Part shown: piece by piece, positions 1-13,438 of the stretch
How positions within the stretch are numbered: the stretch's first letter is position 1
Layout: every line of letters starts with the position of its first letter
Source: Hoplostethus atlanticus
Taxonomy: Eukaryota; Chordata; Actinopteri; Trachichthyiformes; Trachichthyidae
Assembly (NCBI GenBank): GCA_034670405.1
Contig: JAXDDX010000023.1
Span: forward strand, 4,906,207-4,970,206
DNA: 64,000 nt
Reading direction: 5' to 3'
Program-made: the position numbers and the translations under genes
The notes under the pieces: generated by a model
What the model was told of the DNA's origin: nothing
Database searches by the model: none
Seen by the model: only the letters and a program-made list of their open reading frames with translations

Positions 1-227
1 GTGGGTTGTCCTTATTAGCGACGAGTGCGGTGCCATTGAGTCACAGCTGCAGCATCAAAATATTCACCCCGGTTTTACTAACATACCAAGAAATCTACAA
101 AGTTGCACTCCATCCACCAATCAGCCGGCGTGTCATTCTTGTCAATGCTTAATTTCTGATTTGTTTTCTGGCAAACACGGCCATGTTGACATTGTGCCCT
201 TGCTCATGCTCTCTCTCTCTATTACGC

Positions 228-256
228 TGTGTGTGTGTGTGTGTGTGTGTGTGTGT
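228..256. repeat. (TG)n microsatellite
   Basis: An uninterrupted TG dinucleotide tract of about 29 bp directly follows a short (CT)n run at about 210-220. Confidence 0.95.
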
Positions 257-1113
257 CTATCTTTGTTACATCCTGAGGCATGCGGGAGAACTAGCCAAGG
301 AGAAAATTCCTTTTGGAGATTCCCGCCATCCCAGCAGCATATGGACACATGCTTACACTCCACCTCTTCCATCTTCCCTCATTCCCCTCCATCCTCAGTC
401 ACCCCCCACCCCTCCCGCCTCCACCCCTCCGACTCTCGAGGAGGGCTCAAAGCACGACTGTAATTACAATCAAACACACACACCCTTTGCTCTGTCACAC
501 GAGTGCCAGAGTCTCCGCCCAGGGCGTCTCCATTCATTTCTTTTTGGCTGCCCTACATCGATCTCCTCCTGCATCGTATTAAAACTCAATGACATGCTCA
601 TATCCCTCCGTGCCTGATTCTACCTCCGTCAAGTAGGCCAGCAGGATCGAGCAGGTTTGGGGAGCTGGGGGGCGGGGCGGGGGGGTTTGGTGGCTCGGGA
701 TGGCTGGATGGGTTGTTCCAGTATTAATTAAGCTGGCTCTGTCGTCTGTGGGCATTAGCTGGCACTGACGCTGCTGCAAGCTGGTGCTGGCGGCGGCTGG
801 TGGTATATGAACAGCTGATGTTTGCATGGCGCTGGCTACGCGGGGCGGCGTGATGTTGACATAACTGGGAGAATGAGGTACAGTGTATGCAACTCTGGCA
901 GTTATTTGAAATATGAATGTGAATAAATGTGATTAGATTCATGGTGAAAATTTGAACAACTTGACAAATTGATAGTAAATTGATAGCAGGCTAATGACTT
1001 TCTCCCCAGGCTCAGACATAAATCAAATGTCATTTGGAATCCTAATGCAGCCAGATGGTATGTACTTTAGTCTCTGTGTTCTGCCAACTGATGTTGATTG
1101 TAAGCCTATTTTA

Positions 1114-1144
<31 letters not shown>

Positions 1145-1152
1145 TGTGTGTG
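1114..1152. repeat. (TG)n microsatellite, interrupted
   Basis: A TG tract of about 39 bp with a single TA interruption near 1138. Confidence 0.95.
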
Positions 1153-2018
1153 CTTGAGTGAAACAGAGAAAGAGAATACTAGAGTAAATCTTACTTTGAA
1201 AGCTTTTACAGTACCAAGTTCCAGACTCCTTTACGCAGAAGAAGCACTTTTATCCCGGGCTTGGAGGGCCTGCTGCAAGAATATTACAGCGATCTGGAAA
1301 TCCACAAACAATCCCCCGGTATCTTATCCCCTTATTCTTTTTCTCCTAAGGTAGCGACTACCCCGCCTGGCACATATTGTGACTTTTTGATCTACAGCAC
1401 GGGTGTAAAAACACAAGGCAGCAGCATACACAGTACATAAATCCAATCTAACACATACCCCCATTTCTCCATCCGGCACTGGAGCCATTCACTACTGTAC
1501 ACAGACCTCTGTTTTTTTACAAGGGGAAGAAAAGCGCTGTGGTTTATGCTGACCCAGGTCTGATCAGAAATGATGTATGGCAGGCACAACTAGCTGAGAA
1601 CTATAATCGCCTGCCCCGGGCTTTTAATACTGTTTCTCCCTTTCAATTCGGAGGTCAATTACCAGCAGGTTAAAGACATCATTAAACTGGTGTTTCCTGA
1701 AGTGCCTCTTGCTCCCTGTCAAAATAACTTATGATGCATTGACAGGATTGATTTTAAATGGAGACCAACAGCGTGCCCTGAAAGCCTGTGCACTCGCCGC
1801 ACAGGCATCTATTTTCATTATGCATCACGTCGCGTTGCCAACAAATCTTTCTTTCTCCTTGGCTGGAACATTGGTGATTTGTCATTGTGCCTTTTTTCCG
1901 TGTTTTCTTTCATACATTTTTCACAATCCAGAGGCTCATTGGTGGACGAGGCTGAATTCAACTGGCTGAGTATCTCTGCTTTAGATGAAGGTTTCCTGCC
2001 CAATTATCTGTTTGGCGA

Positions 2019-2074
2019 TGTGTGTGTGTGTGTGTGTGTGTGTGTCTGTGTGTGTCTGTGCGAGTCTGTGTGCA
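2019..2074. repeat. (TG)n microsatellite with TC interruptions
   Basis: A pure TG core at 2019-2045 is followed by imperfect TG units broken by TCTG. Confidence 0.93.
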
Positions 2075-2872
2075 ATAATAAGACAAGCCATTAGAGTCCT
2101 ATCTGTATGCAGACCTTATTGTGCAATGATGAGCATAGACCCAAGCAGACAAACTGACCCCCAATCTGTCCATCCCTGCTATGGAAATCACACCTTCGAC
2201 AGGCTGTTTGTGCAGGTATGATGTGCTCCTTCCTCTTCATCTATTACTATTTGCTGGCTGTCTCTCCAGGCGAACCTCCATACAGTCAGACAACAGACCT
2301 GGATTCTGTTTAAGAGGACAGTATTGCATCTTAGATTACCGCTGCAATTCATATTTCTAGCATGCTCGGTGAAACTCCTCTAGCCCTGTCTACTAAGCCA
2401 GCCAAGGCTCAGCTTTGGCCCTCCTAACATGAAAACTTAATAGATACACCTGCAGCAATTTGCTTTGAAACTAAATCTAAGGTGGAATAATGGAACATTT
2501 TGAATGCTAACTAATGGCAGGAATTATCAAACGGTGTTTCACCCCAAGAGGTGTTTGTTTAAACACAAACCAGATGTTAGATGATAATAATCGCTTGCTT
2601 TTTTGGTAGATAATAGAATTAATTAAGGTTTGTGATGACAATGGACCGTCCTGATTAATATCGGTGTGAGATTCAACTACTTTGGTGCTCTGAAAAAGGA
2701 GTTTCCTTCTTCTCTATGTGGGTTGGGTAGAACCGGTCCTCATTAAAAATGGCCATGCATGCTGGGAGCTGCTCCAATGGCAACCATTGATCCTTGACAC
2801 TGGCGATGTAGAAAAGGACTTAATGAATTCACAGAACAAAGTGACTGAGATTAGAGAGCAAGAGAGAGGAAC

Positions 2873-2875
<3 letters not shown>

Positions 2876-2918
<43 letters not shown>
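2876..2918. repeat. (GA)n microsatellite
   Basis: An uninterrupted AG tract of about 43 bp. It is the first of several purine-rich tracts in the 2.8-3.6 kb cluster. Confidence 0.95.
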
Positions 2919-2920
<2 letters not shown>

Positions 2921-3066
2921 GGGGGTGTTCGTCTAGCAGAGAGACTGGGGTTATTAAAGAGAGGGATGAAATGCTATTGTTCCCCAATTCCTCCTGGGAG
3001 TTTTTGTCTCTTTGTGAAGCTATGCCAGATCGCTGAGCCAAACCGTGTGCTGTGGGGGCTAGTGTG

Positions 3067-3076
3067 TGTGTCTGTC

Positions 3077-3161
<85 letters not shown>
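3067..3161. repeat. compound (TG)n(GA)n microsatellite
   Basis: TG/TCTG units switch at about 3124 to a pure GA tract that runs to 3161. Compound TG-GA arrays of this form are common in teleost genomes. Confidence 0.95.
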
Positions 3162-3164
<3 letters not shown>

Positions 3165-3218
3165 TGTGTGAAAATGTGAGTTTGAGATACAGAAATTTTG
3201 AGGGGAGAATAATTCCTC

Positions 3219-3243
3219 TGTGTGTTTGCGTGTGTGTGTGTGT

Positions 3244-3292
<49 letters not shown>
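3219..3292. repeat. (TG)n microsatellite
   Basis: A TG tract of about 74 bp with two or three interruptions near its left end. Only about 55 bp separate it from the preceding compound array. Confidence 0.95.
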
Positions 3293-3294
<2 letters not shown>

Positions 3295-3510
3295 AGAGGA
3301 CCTTAATTATACTTGCACAGCAGCACAAAGAAAGAACGCAAGCCAAGCCCGAGCCAAGCCATGCTGAACTAGACTAAACCAAGCTTGGGTCTACCCTGCT
3401 CTACACGCTTTGCGCTTAAGCCCTGGCTAATTGGGCCAAAGACGAGCAAAAGTCCCTCTCCAGCTGGGATGGGCACTGGACTGGGAAAAGAGAGGAATAG
3501 CAAAAGGGAC

Positions 3511-3525
3511 AAGAGAGAGAGGGAG

Positions 3526-3586
<61 letters not shown>
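3511..3586. repeat. (GA)n microsatellite
   Basis: An imperfect GA run at 3511-3527 leads into a pure GA tract at 3528-3586. Confidence 0.95.
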
Positions 3587-3589
<3 letters not shown>

Positions 3590-3599
3590 GCTGTGTTCC

Positions 3600-4300
3600 C
3601 CCATCCATTTACATGAGCCCCTATTGGATCAATACCATTTTGTATTCTTCCATTTTTACATTCTGTCCATTGCGTATGCATAGCCTTTTTTATTGGTTCA
3701 GCTGGAAGGAACCGCAGATGTTGCATTTGCCAGGTTGCTCTCTCTCAGCTAAAGCGATGTCTAGAGACTATCAACGATTTCGGCAATCTGGCCCACTAAG
3801 TGGGAGGGCCACGTAGATAGACCTGCACCCGGTTATTGTAACGTGCATTTCTGCCGGTCTGTCAATTTAAAGATAGGGATTGGACGACGCAAGTCCCCCT
3901 CCTACCTGTTTATAGCAGCAGGGGGCCCCCTAGCCTTACCACCAGGATGGCAGAGCACAGGATGCAACGTAATTGCATGGCTGCCCTGTGGTACCATGGA
4001 TTTCTCTCTCTCTCATCATCTTTTACTTGCTTCTTGTGGCTCGTTCTCTTCTCCTGTTTGACCCTGTTTTTTCTCTTTGTGCTCTTGCTATAGGAAACCA
4101 CTCATGTATTATGTAGTGCTAACATATGGAACGCTTCCTAGTAAATGAGGTGTTTGTCTAGCATATGATGGGTCTGTTGCCTCATAGAGTGCCGCCATGT
4201 ATATGCCGAGTGTCTCCGTGTTAACCCTAACATGGTCACTTTAGGGAGAAAATATTGAAGATAGCAGCAGGCGCTGTTACAGCTGATTGCATGTTCTTCA
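3600..4300. other. non-coding spacer, no gene seen
   Basis: Unique-looking sequence between microsatellites. No coding similarity or repeat family was recognised. Confidence 0.5.
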
Positions 4301-4301
4301 A

Positions 4302-4305
4302 GTGT

Positions 4306-4350
<45 letters not shown>

Positions 4351-4392
4351 TCTGTGTGTGTCTGCATGTGTGCAAGTTTGTGTGCGCGTGTG
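4302..4392. repeat. (TG)n microsatellite with degenerate tail
   Basis: A TG core to about 4348, then TG-rich degenerate sequence containing TCTG, TGCA and CGTG variants. Confidence 0.92.
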
Positions 4393-4506
4393 CATGCATG
4401 CATTTGTGTGTTTGGTTGTGATGGTGGTAGTGGTAGTGCGGGCGGGGGAGGGGCGATGAGGCTGTGCCCTCAAGGCTAATCTTCAGCATGCAGACGGAGA
4501 GGCTAA

Positions 4507-4508
<2 letters not shown>

Positions 4509-4561
<53 letters not shown>
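4509..4561. repeat. (CA)n microsatellite
   Basis: An uninterrupted CA tract of about 53 bp. It lies in opposite phase to the TG tract 160 bp upstream, so the two could pair as an imperfect inverted repeat. Confidence 0.95.
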
Positions 4562-4562
<1 letters not shown>

Positions 4563-7500
4563 TATGTATTCACCTCAGGCCCCCTGTTTCTCACTGGCTG
4601 AGTGACAGCATGACTACTGCATGCAGTCTCTCCATTATTCAACAGTATTAGAGGGAAAGAGGAGAGAGCACAGATGAGAAGAAACAGAAAGAGGGGAGGA
4701 GAAGAATAGCCTGCTTGTGCTCACACGTGATGTTAGATGCCAGAGTCTGTTTTCGACAGAATGGAAGAATGACCCATAGGAAAGCAAAATCAAAGAAGAG
4801 ATCTCATGTCTCCTAACGTTAAGATGAGACTAAAGGCATCTTGTCCCATCTCTCAAATTCAACTCAAACAACCACATAACAGCTCATGTTGATGAAAACA
4901 AGAGATCTGCAAATCACGTGAAATAAGTGTCATTTAACTCTCCTGAATATGAAACCATAAGATTAAAGAAAACTCAATACTGTTGCATTGTTGGACCCGT
5001 GGGGGCAGCAGCCATATAGTAGGAACTCATTACCGTTATCTATGTCACATGTTAGCATCTTCACATTTATCTCCTAAAGTCTCAAGAATCCCTTCTCTCT
5101 CTCTCTGTTGTCTCCTCATTGTTCCTGAGGGGTTTTTAGGAGAAACATTTCAGATGAAGGTGATCACAAAATGATACAAAATTGAGATCTCTCCTATTTC
5201 TTAGGAGATGGAGAAAATCTTTTTTTTCTCTGGGGAATCTACGTAGGTTTAAGATGCCATTTGCTTCACAGACGAGATAGACAAATGAGAAAGTGGGCAT
5301 TAGAACAGAGATATCATATCAGTGTTACGGTCAGGGAAGGCCACGTGCATTTTAACAGAACGGTCACCTGGACATGCCCATGCGCAAATGTGCAACAACA
5401 CATCACTTTCTCATCATCAATCTCCCCGTGTCCCTGAAGAGAGGCTAGTTATGAGTTATCTCTGACCTCTTTGGCTCAGGATATACTCAGGGACAGGAGA
5501 GGAGACCTGGAGACAGTGGCTATAATGAGAAAATGCTCTGTATTGGCTTCATTTGATATCCTGTCTCAAATGAAAGATAAGCCGGGGTGATATCCTCCCC
5601 CGTTGCTGATCCAGGTGATTAAAAGCTTGTTTTTGATGAGTAGCGACTAGATAAGAGTTTGCATTTCCACCTTGGGGGTAACGTCGTCTGTTTGTCTTTT
5701 CAATTGTCCTTTGTGTTGGTTTCTTTGCTAAGGGGTTAGAGGACTGGAGGGAAAGATGGATAGATATGGGAGTGTAGAAAAAAGATTGTCATTTTGTTCA
5801 TAGTCTTGATGAATAGCGTCATTGGCATTCATTAGGACAAAGACGCAGCTTGGCATCCAGCAGTGAACGCGACCACCGCCTAAACACCAATCCAGCTCGA
5901 CGAATCAAACAAGGCTCAAAATAGAGCCAAATGTAATTAGAAACCCACACACATACTGTTCTGTGATTGATTGAACCAGCGATGGAGGAAAAGCAACTTC
6001 AGTGTTAGGATTTCACAGCCATAAATCTTTAAAAGTTCTTACCTACTGCCATCGTTAAGTTGAGACCTCCTCTCTCCACCGTTGTCTCCTGTTGCTTGTG
6101 CTCGATGTGCCGGAGTCCACATGGTGCATCGTACAATCATATCCATCCATCTAGCCGTTCGTTCATCCATCCATGCCAGGCCTTGATCGAGCGCCCACCT
6201 AGGAGATGAGATTTCCATGGGCTCCCCTCCAACGCTCAGGGAGGGGGATGTTTTGGCAAGCCAGACGGCGCTCCTGGAGTAGCCAGGGACTCACCTGGGC
6301 TGGAGCTCACAGAGAAGCAGACACTAATATGAAGGTGTGGAAACTAGATAAGGACGTCAAAACATGTTATCGGTGCATCTGTCGGGGGTCGATCAGTGAA
6401 TTTGGAAACAGATTAGCGGCTGGTGAAGGCACCATTGTTGATTGGAAGCATCAGATCCATTTAAGGATATATTGGTATTGTGCTGTTAGCATTTAGCATT
6501 TAGCATTTAAGGCACAGTTTACAATAGGCATGTGCATCATCCTTTTCCCTGAATTTGAGGGACTTACTACTGACTACTACTTACTATTAAGAGCAGTTAT
6601 GTTCTAGTAACCTGGAACATTCATCACACGTCCTGCAAAGTTATACAGTGCAATTTATCCCACGGTGAATATACTGGAGTTATTGATCAGCCATTGATTT
6701 CAACCCATTAACTTCATCTTGACGACAAATGTGTTGACGTCCAGGCGCACCCTTGGTTGAGAGTAAAAGGTTTTACTCTTTATTTGCTGTCTGCACTTTC
6801 ACTATGAGGAGCACTCTTAGTCACACATGCTCATACAGACGTGCATTTTGCTCCAAAGATTGTTCACGTCTAGGACTGATAAGTTGCATTTGCTACCAAA
6901 CGTATTAAGAGAAATGTCCCTTTAAGAAGACTTTCTTGTTAATATTGTTTCTTTTCCTTGTTTATCTTTTCTCCTCCTCATTCACTGTATTCTCATAATT
7001 ATTCCCCCATTTAGCTCCCAAAAAACGACCACAAACTGTTTATGTTGAACAATGTTAGCCTGAAATAGGCTTTTGCGCTTCTGAAAGGCCGGTCTGTAAT
7101 TGTGTATAATTGAGAACATTGTACACAATACATTTGTGTGATTTCGTATTAGTTCCCTTGAATACGTGAGGCTCTGAGTCTGAGTGGTTTCGATTGGATC
7201 GCAACAATAAGCCCCACTCTACAGCGCCGTTATTATGCTAATGAATGCATATTTCAATCAAACGGTGAACCACAACGATGTGAGTTAATCATCAGTCATT
7301 TAAGAAACTCAACACAAACGGTTGAGCGCCGTGAAGAATAGTTTGGGTGATGTTATGAGGAACAGTTTGGCTGGTATGACAAAACAACAACAACAATGTG
7401 ACAGAGTTAACAAGCAGTAAATCTGTCTTCTGTCTGTGGATTGCATCATTTGTTTCATACCGCAGTTTGACTTCTAATCTCATCTAACGAAAACTCAAAC

Positions 7501-8119
7501 ACGTGACACAACAGATTATGGTGAGGCACAAAAATAACTTATAATTTTGACTTCCATACATCCCACAATATAACGAAACAACACAATATCGAGTCTCGGC
7601 TCCACTGAGCATTTGAAGAGCTTGCCAGCAAGTGCTGATGAGAGCCTGCTTTGTCTCTCATTTCCAGCCGGAAAAGGTGGCAGAATACACAGAAACCACA
7701 TCCACACGGCGCTTGAATGTAGCCGCGCGCAAGCTGTTCCGTCAAGACGGGCAAGCTGTTGTCATGGCTGAGACATGAAAGCCCCGTGGTCTCAGAGGAA
7801 AACAGGCTATTCACCTGCGTCTGGTGCAGCCGGACTGATGAGCCTTGGCCCGGGACCCTGGTGTGTGGCTCAAGTTAATGGGGCTGCCCACTGGGACATT
7901 AGCAACAATGCTAATGCTAATTGATATGCATTAATATTAATTTATGTTTATACCGTTATTTATGTCTGTGTTGACGGGGAGGACGCCAGCTGCTCAGTTG
8001 TAAACTGCATACAATCATGTGGATTATACTATAGATAAGATATGAATGAGATGGATTCATTCAGCAAACTGGTACCTGTGCTGGCTTTTCAGGGTTCTGC
8101 TTGGTGGACCGTGTTGTGG

Positions 8120-8122
<3 letters not shown>
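4562..8122. other. non-coding DNA, no gene seen
   Basis: No exon could be supported. One stretch (4983-5215) is a dispersed repeat with an inverted partner near 25.1 kb. The sequence around 7,190-7,300 and 7,850-7,960 is low in repeats and rich in ATTA/TAAT words, but that alone does not establish regulatory function. Confidence 0.5.
4983..5215 (+). repeat. unclassified dispersed repeat, copy A
   Basis: The reverse complement of about 25,045-25,245 matches this stretch over roughly 200 bp. Shared landmarks in the same order are GCAGCCATATAG, TAAAGTCTC, a TCTCTCTGT tract, and an exact GGGGTTTTTAGGAGAAACA word followed by TTTCAGATG. Both copies end in CCTATTTCTTAGGAGA-like sequence. No coding potential or TIRs were recognised, so the family remains unassigned. 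Confidence 0.75.

Positions 8123-8151
<29 letters not shown>
8123..8151. repeat. (TG)n microsatellite
   Basis: A pure TG tract of about 29 bp. Confidence 0.93.
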
Positions 8152-8238
8152 TGTAAGCCCCATTTTGAACGTTGAATATGGCCATTCAGGGATTGAAAGT
8201 TAGGAAATTTTGTTTGGAGTTGCTCACAAAAGACGTAA

Positions 8239-8735
8239 ATACACTCACTTTATTAGGTACACCTATCTAGTACCGGGTAGGACCCCCTTTTGCCTCCAGG
8301 ACAGCCTGAATTCGTCACATCATGGATTCAACAAGACGCTCTTCTGCACACCACTGTTGTAAAGAGCTGTTATTTAAGCATGTGTGACCTTTCTGTTAGC
8401 CTGGACAAGACTGCCCATTCTCCTCTGACCTCTCTCATTAACAAGATGTTTTTGGCTCACTGGATGTTTTTTGTTTATCGCACCATTCTCTGTAAACTCT
8501 AGAGACTGTAGTGGTGAAAATCCCATGAGGGCAGCTGTTTCTGAGATGCTGGAACCACCATGTCTGGCACCAACAATCATACCCTGGTTAAAGTCGCTTA
8601 GATCAAGCATCTTGCCCATTCTAATGTTTGGTCGAACAAAAAACTAAACCACTTCCCCATGTCTGCATGCTTTATATGTTGAGTTGCAGCCACATGATTC
8701 GCTGTTTGGAGGAGCAGGCTATTTGCGTTAATGAG
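8239..8735 (-). mobile_element. Tc1-like transposon, internally deleted
   Basis: Read on the minus strand, 8374-8619 encodes a Tc1 transposase N-terminus (MGKMLDLSDFNQGMIVGARH, then SSISETAALMGFS), the first helix-turn-helix of the family. The plus-strand left end at 8243-8320 (CACTTTATTAGGTACACC, then a match to the usual 3' coding end) is the known terminus of a common fish Tc1 family. The middle of the transposase, including the DDE catalytic core, is missing, so the ends were joined by an internal deletion. The right-hand terminal repeat is not recognisable. It is certainly non-autonomous. Confidence 0.8.
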
Positions 8736-8739
8736 CTGG

Positions 8740-9784
8740 AGTACATGGTCAGTGGTTCATCAGCAGCCAGCCACAGTTTACATTTTGCTAGGGTTACTGT
8801 ACTTAGTGTAACCAGGCTTCATTGAGCTTCACAAGTCACAAGAAAATATTGGAGGAGGAAGAAAGAGCATTTCAACAACCTGACCCTCAGGGAGGAATTA
8901 GAGTAAATCCTACATTTCTTCCTTGCTATCTTATCTCACAAGTTTCCCCCCTAACCTGATCTGCTGTCACCTTAAATCCAATATGGTATAACACATACTG
9001 CACAACTGCCAATTTGAGATACTGTATGGGCAGCACTGGTTTGTCTGATCATGTAATACAATACTATGTGTCTCTTTCAGAACATGAGTAGTTTTAAAGT
9101 GTGAGCTTGTAGAAGGGGTTCAGATCATATAGTTGTCAACAGTTTTCAACCTTCTTAACTAATTTCTCCTGTTTAGTTTTCATAATTACATTGAGGAAAA
9201 AGTGGCACAAAGTTGTAAGTCTGAGAGGTTTCTGTTCATGAACAAACATTACAAAGAAAGCATTACTGAATAGGATTCCTAATGAAAAAGTGTCTACTCT
9301 TGCTGACGGATCTTACAATTTAATTTTAAAAATTCCAGTATGAGATTTGGGATGAGCCTCCCTTTGTTGCTACTTACCGTAGTATGAGTACAGGCATGTC
9401 TTTGACACCGTTTTCCTGATGAAAGGCAGAGCAATGCCATTTCAAGCACATTTCCTCCCCTGACTGACACCGGGGGAGAGTTAAGATTGGGTGACGCATC
9501 ACTGGTGTCTCAACTCCTGATGTGTAATTTATGGAAAAAGCAGAAAGCCTTTATTCTCCCAGGTTTCTAGCTGTGTGTACTAATCAAAAGATGTGCAGTG
9601 GCAGAAAGGAACAGGACGAGGCACTTGATGTTTTGTCAGTTGGAGTGGCACTGGGAGACACAGGAACGCTATACTATTCATCACTGAGCTTTTTATCAAA
9701 GGGAAAATACATAGGTTGCCAATGGTTGGGAGATAGAGGGGAAGAGCGAGAGGGAGAGACAGACAGAAAGACAGAGAGAGAGAG

Positions 9785-9824
<40 letters not shown>

Positions 9825-12600
9825 CTAAGCACCACTCCACAGGGAGTGAAAGTTAGGAAGTTTTGTTTGAGTGATAAATATAGGTCAACGAGTGTCACAA
9901 CAGCACTCTACTCAGCTGTGGTTTCTATTGTGCCCTGATATGAACGTGCCGTGACAAAACGGAACGATGACTCATTGATTCACATCTGTACATGAATCAA
10001 GGACAGTCAGTTGGTTTTGTATTTAATCAAGACTCACATGGTGTGTTTCCATTCACGGTTTGGAGGAAATGAGGAAATGAGGAAATGAGGAAATTATTTG
10101 AGTGTCATTTATTAGCCTACATAGTGTTTCAGAATTCAGACAAAATGGTTTCCTGTAATTTTACCTATTTTGCCTTGAAGAACCATTCTAAGAGCTAATT
10201 TCTCAGTTTCATGTATTTTCAGTGGTAAAAATAGGCAAAAATGGTAGCAGGAATCACCTCAGGGGTGATATTAAACTCACCTCTATTCGTCAAACCCCTT
10301 GTCCCCACATTTTCCAAATTCCCAATCCCAGCTACAAGAACGACTCCATAACTAATCTCCCAACCGACGGCCAACTGTTTAAATGATAATACCTATTATA
10401 GACATACCTGGGGGAGAGTATTGACTTGAGTTTGACTTAAGCCCACTTAGATATTTACCCTCGCAGACACAAACAGATGAGCTCGCTCAGACGTATTTCA
10501 TTAGAAACATGGATGTGGGATCTTTCAGTTTATCCATCTATCCTTAAAGCCGACTGCTCTGGAATCAATGCGCCTAATAAATAGCAGCTTGCAGACCCTG
10601 ACCTCAAGGTCTTGGCTGATGAGTGCATTTGTCTGAGTGTGGAGGCAGACAATAGGAAAACCTAATCTAGCTATCATCATCATCATCATCACGTGGAATC
10701 AGAAAGAGAAAGACAGCGAGAGAGACAGACAGAGAGAGAGGAAATGAAGAGGGAAGACCACGGGTATTTTTGTCATTATTTACACTAATGCCAAATCACG
10801 GAAGAGAGATGAATGCCTTCATGGTGGAGTGACCGCGGATAATAGAACCTTTTTTTATGCTCAGTCATGTAAACTGTAATATTCTACACAGACAATAGTT
10901 TGCAGTATGAAGATAATGAAATCAACACAACATCAACATAAAAATGCCAAACAGCTGTATCTCCAGTCTCCCAGTCTCCAGTCTCTCCAAGGTAACATCA
11001 GTGCAGTTTGTTTGAGGATGTGCCAAAAAACAAAAACAGCAAGAGTTTAACTCTAATCCAAGTGAACCATTTCTTTAAAAGGAGTATAAAGTTTTCCTGC
11101 AAGGTCACATAAACACTTGCTTTTCATCACTTCAGCCACTTTATTTGTCAGTGGTTGAGTAAGGGTGTGTTTTAACTGAATAGCTTTCCTGCGCCAAATT
11201 CCAAGCGAGTATTCTGCAAACACATTTCAATTCAAAATTTCTGTTGAGGCAATGGCTGGAGCTAAGGTTGGTGGGAGAAGATAGAAAGTCATAGCCACTG
11301 GAGATAGACACAAACACGACAGGTGCTATCTTTCATAGCTCACCCTCTGTTCTGCAGAAAGCTCCACCAAGCTGTGGTGGCGTCTTGCAGCTGGCTAATC
11401 ATCGGTGCTTTACAGTTCCGATCAGACCGCCTGGCTAATGAGACCTAGTTTGCTCAGTGAGTAGCTCTTATGTAGAGAGAATAGTTATATCTTTCACCTC
11501 CTCTCATTCCCCTGTTCTGCTGTGACATGAAATGGAAAAGCTTCTCCAAATAGGTATTTGAAGAGCAAGGTGCAGAGAAACTGGCAAAGTGCAATACAAC
11601 TATGGCAACTGCAAAGTCCCAAACTGCCACTAAAATGTCCCTGGCCTCTTTTGGATCCACTGTGTAGTGCAGTTTACAAAATGAAAAGCCTTTCAGACTT
11701 CGGTTTGCTGCCCTAGTGAAGCATTGTTATACGTTAGTGTGGTTTCGTTTTACTGAAGCAAGTTGGTGTATAGATTAATATATATTAATAATTTATATGG
11801 TGATATTTTTCTTTCCTGACAATTTCTTTGCTTGTGTAGGGAGTTTTGTTACTGTTGCTCTTTAACCACTCTTACACTGATTTTCTACACATAGTTTGTG
11901 TTGTCTCCTCATGTATTTACTCTGGCGAAGGCCTTTGACAGTTATGTTCTGCTTTTCATTGCAAATGAATAGATTTGTCTATTATGTCATGCTGTATTGT
12001 GTTATGCCTTGCACACCAACTGTTCTATTACATTTTTGTCTTACAGCATGATGCCAGTGGATGTCTGCAATAGCGCTCTTACCCAAAAAGGATCATTTTC
12101 TACTTCGATTCAATGACAACATTTTCATCAAAGAATTTTGTTCATTTCTGAATTTACCTTTTCAATGGTTCCAAGGACATTAGCAATGGCAGAAGCAGTA
12201 AGAAGGATTATGCACGCAACCAACAGAAAAGGAAAGCCGAAGCTCCAGCAGTTGTCTGCCAACTTGATGAATATATGTATATGTTCTCTATTCCAGTGTT
12301 ATGTAATTACTGGTTACATTCTAGCTACAAAGCTGCCATAACAAGTTCTCTGAAAATGTTGGTATCTGACAGAGGAGGAAGTGGGATAATACTGCTACAA
12401 TTAAAAAGACGGCGACAGTTTGTGTACTTTCATGTAAAGGATCACACTGGTATTACTGAGTTTATTGCTCCTATCCAGTAGACTATAGTAGACTACAGTA
12501 GACTAGTGACTACATCTACCCCCAGAAATGTTGGTTGGGGATAGATGCCATCCACTGCCTCAGCAGAAACTCCAAACTACTATCTAAAACGTGCAAGGAG
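8740..12600. other. non-coding DNA, no gene seen
   Basis: No exon recognised. It contains a GA/TG compound microsatellite at 9762-9820, a short tandem array of GAGGAAAT at 10,064-10,095 and a (CAT)n run at 10,674-10,691. The rest shows nothing I can assign. Confidence 0.5.
9762..9820. repeat. compound (GA)n(TG)n microsatellite
   Basis: GA and GACA units run to about 9787, then pure GT to 9820. Confidence 0.93.
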
Positions 12601-12829
12601 ATTGTTTCCAGAGTTACAGAACTGTCTCTGAATACTGATAAGGTGTCAGTTCTGCCATTTCCGCTGACATGATGTGTGAAAGTGGAAGGTGATACCAGCT
12701 ACTGGTATCCTTGCTTCCCCCAGTGCATAGCATTTTCTCCATGAACACAACATGAGCAAGCACATTGTACAATACTGGTAACTTTGTACTGTTGAATTGG
12801 ATTGGATTTGGACTACAGTAGTTCTGGGC

Positions 12830-13438
12830 TAAGCACAAGCTAATACCACAATACTGATTTGTAATAGATTTAAACGGTATGCAAGGAGACGGATAAACGT
12901 GATGAGGTGAGGAAAAATCTTCATAACCCAGTAACATAATAATAACTTTTCTGCATTTAGTTGTAAGAAGTTTTGAGACATCCAACTTTGAATATCCAGG
13001 AGGTATTCCTGGAGGGGGACTAATTGCTTAATGTTGCTGGGATTGATGGAGAGGTAAAGCTGGGTGTCATCTGCATAACAGTGGAAACTTAAGTTGTGTC
13101 TGCAAATGATATGCCCCAGGGGTAGTGTATAAATGGAGAATAATATTGGGCCTAGGACAGACCCCTGGAGTACACCACAAGTCACGTATGAGCTCTAGAT
13201 GACCTGGATTCACCAATAGCTACATTAAAAGTCTTGTCTTGCAGGTAAGACGTTCAATTAAAATCAAATGTTCAATGACGTCAAAGGCAGCAATGAGGTC
13301 TAAAAGAACTAAGGGGGAGGAGTTGCCCTCATCAGTGGGTAAAAGCAAATTGTTTATTACTTTCAGAAGCGCAGTCTCTGTGCTATGACAAACTCTAAAA
13401 CCAGACCGGAATTTTTCAAAAGACATAAAAGCAATCAA
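12830..13438 (-). pseudogene. LINE reverse transcriptase remnant (CR1/L2-like)
   Basis: On the minus strand two broken frames carry consecutive reverse transcriptase blocks. From 13,438 downward there is FRSGFRVCHSTETALLKVIN followed by LVLLDLIAAFDVIEHLILI, where the catalytic FD motif is conserved as AAFD. From 13,185 there is GVLQGSVLGPILFSIY followed by FHCYADDTQLYLS, the YADD active-site block. These blocks are typical of CR1/L2-type non-LTR retrotransposons of fish. The frames are separated by a frameshift or stop at about 13,186-13,219, and similarity decays beyond the NAEK motif near 12,950. No endonuclease or 3' tail was found, so it is a dead fragment. Confidence 0.85.

Larger units (their letters stand above)
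1..2870. other. non-coding DNA, no gene seen
   Basis: No open frame here has recognisable protein similarity. The longest ones run through dinucleotide repeats. The rest is moderately AT-rich single-copy-looking DNA with three TG microsatellites, listed separately. It may be intergenic or intronic, and small exons could be missed by eye. Confidence 0.6.
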
